A stretch of DNA of 15,737 bases from Clostridia bacterium. Lineage in GTDB: Bacteria; Bacillota; Clostridia; Christensenellales; Aristaeellaceae. Position numbers and translations under genes: made by a program. The stretch lies in assembly GCA_016297535.1 (NCBI GenBank), contig JAEDGL010000044.1:1-15737 (forward strand), read 5' to 3'. Positions 13,213 through 15,737 of the stretch are shown here, piece by piece (position 1 is the first letter of the stretch; each line of letters begins with the position of its first letter). The notes beneath the pieces are model-generated. The model did not search any database. It worked only from the letters and a program-made list of their open reading frames with translations, and was not told the origin of the DNA.

Positions 13213-14049
13213 TTATTTCAGCCAGACGCCGTCATACACGAAACGGGCGGGGCCGGTCATGTACACATGGCCGTCCGATGGCCGCCACTCAATGTGCAGC
13301 GTTCCGCCGGGCAGGTCGATATCCGCCTCGCGATCGCACAGGCCGTTGAGCACGCAGGCCACCAGCACCGCGCACGCGCCCGTGCCGCAAGCCATGGTCT
13401 CGCCCGTGCCGCGCTCCCATACGCGCATGCGCGCGTGGCGGCGGTTGAGCACCTGCACAAACTCGATATTGGCCCGGTTGGGAAACAGCGGGTCGCGCTC
13501 CAGCACGGGGCCGTCCACCGTAACGGGCGCGGTATCGGGATTGTCCACAAAGGCGACCGCATGGGGATTGCCCATGCTTACCAGCGTAAAGACGTAACGG
13601 CGACCGTTGGCCTGCAGCTGGCAGCCGGTAACCGGGTTGCCTTTGGCAAGCGAGGGGATTTTGGCCCCGTCCAGCTCGGGCGTTCCCATATCCACGCATA
13701 CGCTGTGGGTGGTGCCGTCCGGGTTCAGGTTGAGGTGCATGATCTTTACCTGCCCGCCGCTTTCAATGGTAAAATCCGTGCGGTCCGTCAGCCCACGGTC
13801 GTGGACGTATTTGGCCACGCAGCGAATGCCGTTGCCGCACATCTCGGAGCGGCTGCCGTCGCTGTTGTACATTTCCATGCAAAAATCCGCCACGACGCCG
13901 GGCCTGATCAAAATCAGCCCGTCCGAGCCGCAGCCAAAGTGGTACCGGCTCATCTCCACCGCCAGACGGGCAGGATCGTCCACCTGCTCCTCAAAGGCGT
14001 TGATATAGACGTAGTCGTTGCCCAGCCCTTCCATTTTGGTAAAGCGCAT
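13213..14049 (-). CDS. dapF: Diaminopimelate epimerase
   Basis: This encodes 278 residues, the usual length. DapF interconverts LL- and meso-diaminopimelate, giving the cross-linking residue of many peptidoglycans and the precursor of lysine, in the cytoplasm without cofactor. It opens MRFTKMEGLGNDYVYIN, as the family does. The two catalytic cysteines are Cys71 in MCGNGIRC and Cys221 in ETMACGTGACAV. Other marks are FGCGSDGLILI (38-48) and SMGNPHAVAFV. Two in-frame ATGs exist; 14049 is preferred because AAAGG lies 10 nt before it and it matches the family start, while 14055 is only 4 nt away. It follows the LCP gene by 32 nt and is probably co-transcribed with it. Confidence 0.97.
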   Translation of the reverse strand: MRFTKMEGLGNDYVYINAFEEQVDDPARLAVEMSRYHFGCGSDGLILIRPGVVADFCMEMYNSDGSRSEMCGNGIRCVAKYVHDRGLTDRTDFTIESGGQVKIMHLNLNPDGTTHSVCVDMGTPELDGAKIPSLAKGNPVTGCQLQANGRRYVFTLVSMGNPHAVAFVDNPDTAPVTVDGPVLERDPLFPNRANIEFVQVLNRRHARMRVWERGTGETMACGTGACAVLVACVLNGLCDREADIDLPGGTLHIEWRPSDGHVYMTGPARFVYDGVWLK

Positions 14050-14081
14050 TGCCATTCCGCCTTTCAGACAAATCGGGCAGG

Positions 14082-15026
14082 TCAGTCGCCCACTTCAAAC
14101 CGGGCGTTGGCCTGTTCGTCGGTTCCGTTCAAAAAATCGGCCAGCTGCCGGCGCGCCATGTCAAAATCCACCTGACGGGTTTGCATGCCCGCGTAGGTGA
14201 TATCGCTGAGCGCATCGTCGGATGGCATCTGCATGCCCTCGGGGGTTACGCCGCGCAGCGCCATGGCGTAGCCCGCCGCCTCCACCAGATCGGCCATGGA
14301 AAGGTTCATGGTAACCAGGTTTTCGGATACGGTGGAAAGCAGCGACATGGCCTCGCCAAGGCTGGCGTTGGCATACTTGCCGGCCAGCGTGGACAGCACC
14401 GTGCGCATGCGGCGGGTGCGGCCCGCGTCGCCGTCGCCGCCCACCTTGCGAATGCGCATGTAGATGACCGCCGCGTGCCCGCCAAACAGATAGGTGCCGC
14501 CCTTGTCCATGCTGGGCTTGGTGGAATCGCGGGAGATGCGGTAGCGGTTGAGATAATCCGCCTCGGCATCGGTTACGGTAATGTACACGCCGCCCATGGC
14601 ATCGATAATGCTTTGCACATTATCCATGCTGAAGATGATGTACTTGTCCACCTTCACGCCAAAGTGGGTGCTGATGATTTTGCACAGCGCCTCCGGGCCG
14701 TAGTTTTTGGCAATGTAGGTAATGCGGCCGATGCCGCCGTCCGGGCGCTTGATGAGCATTTCGCGCGTGAAGGTGGTAAACAGCAGGCGGTTGGCCGCCG
14801 TATCCATGGTAACCAGAATCACGCCGTCGGTGTTGCTCAGCTTCTGGTTTTCGCTGTGCCAGTTATCAATGCAGGCCAGCAGGTAGTGGTGCTGTCCCTC
14901 CCGGGGCTCGGGCAGGCTGTCGTAATCCAGCGGCTCAATTTCGCGGGGCTGCTCGGCGCCCAGCGCCACGCCCGCGCTCAAAAGCAGCGCAAGGGCCAGC
15001 AGCGCGCACATCACACGTTTGAACAT
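14082..15026 (-). CDS. LytR-CpsA-Psr (LCP) family protein
   Basis: This encodes 314 residues. The ATG at 15026 follows AAAGGA by 8 nt; longer frames to 15053 place that site inside the gene. A signal peptide or anchor (MFKRVMCALLALALLLSAGV) is followed by one LCP domain. Visible conserved features are NTDGVILV with Asp67, TREM with Arg88 in place of the more usual PRD, DAMGGVYI (142-149) and the Arg/Asp-rich YMRIRKVGGDGDAGRTRRMR (189-208). LCP enzymes transfer undecaprenyl-linked glycopolymers such as teichoic acids or capsule to peptidoglycan at the outer membrane face. The signal-peptide region may be cleaved near ALG-AE, whereas many LCP proteins stay anchored. It precedes dapF by 32 nt, a wall-building context. 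Confidence 0.9.
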   Translation of the reverse strand: MFKRVMCALLALALLLSAGVALGAEQPREIEPLDYDSLPEPREGQHHYLLACIDNWHSENQKLSNTDGVILVTMDTAANRLLFTTFTREMLIKRPDGGIGRITYIAKNYGPEALCKIISTHFGVKVDKYIIFSMDNVQSIIDAMGGVYITVTDAEADYLNRYRISRDSTKPSMDKGGTYLFGGHAAVIYMRIRKVGGDGDAGRTRRMRTVLSTLAGKYANASLGEAMSLLSTVSENLVTMNLSMADLVEAAGYAMALRGVTPEGMQMPSDDALSDITYAGMQTRQVDFDMARRQLADFLNGTDEQANARFEVGD

Positions 15027-15053
15027 GGTGCTCATCCTTTCGTAAGAGGACAT

Positions 15054-15092
15054 AAAAAATGATATGGCGATGCAAAGACCGCCATATCATTT
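15054..15092 (-). terminator. Terminator of htpG
   Basis: AATGATATGGCG pairs with CGCCATATCATT around a 10-nt loop, and on the minus strand the stem runs into TTTTTT. It lies 50 bp after the htpG stop. The next gene's AAAGGA begins only about 10 nt after the T run. Confidence 0.9.
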
Positions 15093-15141
15093 ATACGCGA
15101 TTCATGGGAAAAATCCCTGCTTTGAACGCCTGTTTGTTACA

Positions 15142-15737
15142 TCAGAGGTTGGCAAGCATTTCCAGCAGCCTGTTGCTGCGGCTGAGGAACGCGGTTACCT
15201 CGTCCTTTTCCAGCGGACGGGTGGACATGCGCGCCAGGTCGTAGAGCTGGGCGGCCATCAGATCGCGCTTCTCGCCCTCGCCGTCTTCCATCAGGCTCTT
15301 TACCACGGGGTTGGAGGCGTTCAGCACCAGCGTGTGGGTTTCGGGCATGCGGAAATCCTGGCCGTAGATGCGGCTCATCTCGCCAAAGCGGCGGCCCTGC
15401 TCATCCTGCGTAAGCAGCGCGGGCATGCTCTCGTCCTTGAGGGCGGTCAGCTTTACCTGCAGATCCTCCTTGCCGGTGGCGGTGCGGAACAGGGTTTGCA
15501 GCCCGGCCTCGCTGGCCTCGCTCTGCTTTTTCTCCTCCTCGGATTGCTCGCGGGTAAAGGTGTCGCTGTCCGCGTCCACGCGCACAAACTGCAGCCCTTC
15601 CACGCCGCCCTGATACTCCATAAAGCTCAGGAAGTTCAGGTCGATCAGCGCATCCATCACCACTACGTCCACGCCTTCGGCATCGTACATGGCCACGCTG
15701 GCGCTCTGACGGGTGGGATCGTTGGTGTAAACGATCT
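15142..15737 (-). CDS. htpG: Molecular chaperone HtpG (Hsp90), C-terminal part
   Basis: The gene enters from the right edge; the last 197 or so residues are visible of a family of about 620-650. The visible start IVYTNDPTRQSASVAMYDAE and the following VDVVVMDALIDLNFLSFME match the end of the HtpG middle domain, where the chaperone typically reads YYxSD...MFKxxGxEVxxLDxxID. The C-terminal dimerisation domain follows, with MPETHTLVLNASNPVVKSLM (positions about 110 to 90 residues from the end) and a helical tail ending LSRSNRLLEMLANL. HtpG is an ATP-driven dimeric chaperone in the cytoplasm; the N-terminal ATPase domain and promoter lie outside. A strong terminator follows at 15054-15092. Confidence 0.93.
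   Translation of the reverse strand, partial: IVYTNDPTRQSASVAMYDAEGVDVVVMDALIDLNFLSFMEYQGGVEGLQFVRVDADSDTFTREQSEEEKKQSEASEAGLQTLFRTATGKEDLQVKLTALKDESMPALLTQDEQGRRFGEMSRIYGQDFRMPETHTLVLNASNPVVKSLMEDGEGEKRDLMAAQLYDLARMSTRPLEKDEVTAFLSRSNRLLEMLANL

Noticed and set aside
13267..15062. Two long plus-strand open frames (13267-14175 and 14049-15062) opposite dapF and the LCP gene
   Set aside because: They are antisense shadows. Both real genes carry full catalytic motifs on the minus strand, and the shadows carry none.
1..15737. CRISPR arrays, tRNA or rRNA genes, insertion sequences, prophage or defence genes
   Set aside because: I looked across the window and saw no regular spaced repeats, no cloverleaf-like or rRNA segments, and no transposase, integrase or phage proteins.

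Overview
The window reads as ordinary chromosomal DNA from an obligately anaerobic, GC-rich member of the Clostridia (Bacillota), probably a gut-type organism. This is inferred from an oxygen-sensitive class III ribonucleotide reductase with NrdR-type operator sites, a rubrerythrin-type diiron protein, an ECF vitamin-transporter S component, a YhaM exoribonuclease, an LCP-family wall protein, an LPxTG surface protein and strong AGGAGG-type ribosome binding sites. I cannot place it to family from sequence alone. I see no tRNA, rRNA, CRISPR array, insertion sequence, prophage or defence island.

Layout from left to right. (1) 1-1069, minus: the first half of nrdD, with a near-perfect sigma-A promoter whose -10 lies inside one of two NrdR boxes. 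(2) 1183-1600: the only long gene-free stretch. It holds an exact DnaA box (TTATCCACA) and a cluster of TTTTCCACA-type repeats. (3) 1650-1925, plus: a small DUF4342-like membrane protein. (4) 2015-2818, minus: a tandem-GNAT acetyltransferase. (5) 3055-4336, plus: a three-gene unit (CxxC redox-disulfide protein, rubrerythrin-like diiron protein, ECF S component) from one strong promoter to one strong terminator. (6) 5871-4402, minus: an MBL-fold hydrolase and a second GNAT enzyme. (7) 6804-5938, minus: a lipoprotein with its own promoter. (8) 10879-6928, minus: an operon of DUF2232 membrane protein, rplI, dnaB and yhaM. (9) 11173-13077, plus: a secreted VWA/Ig-like protein ending in an LPMTG sortase signal. 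(10) 15737-13213, minus: the 3' end of htpG, a terminator, then an LCP protein and dapF.

The genes fall into known housekeeping themes: deoxynucleotide supply, replication and translation (nrdD, dnaB, rplI, yhaM), envelope building and display (dapF for lysine and peptidoglycan precursors, LCP protein, LPMTG protein, lipoprotein), and redox or micronutrient handling (region 5). I found no clear new multi-gene system. The items most worth a second look are the DnaA-box-like cluster beside nrdD, the promoter-NrdR box overlap, the compositionally mosaic VWA/Ig surface protein, the redox-plus-ECF-S operon, and two places where a terminator hairpin sits directly against the Shine-Dalgarno sequence of the next gene.
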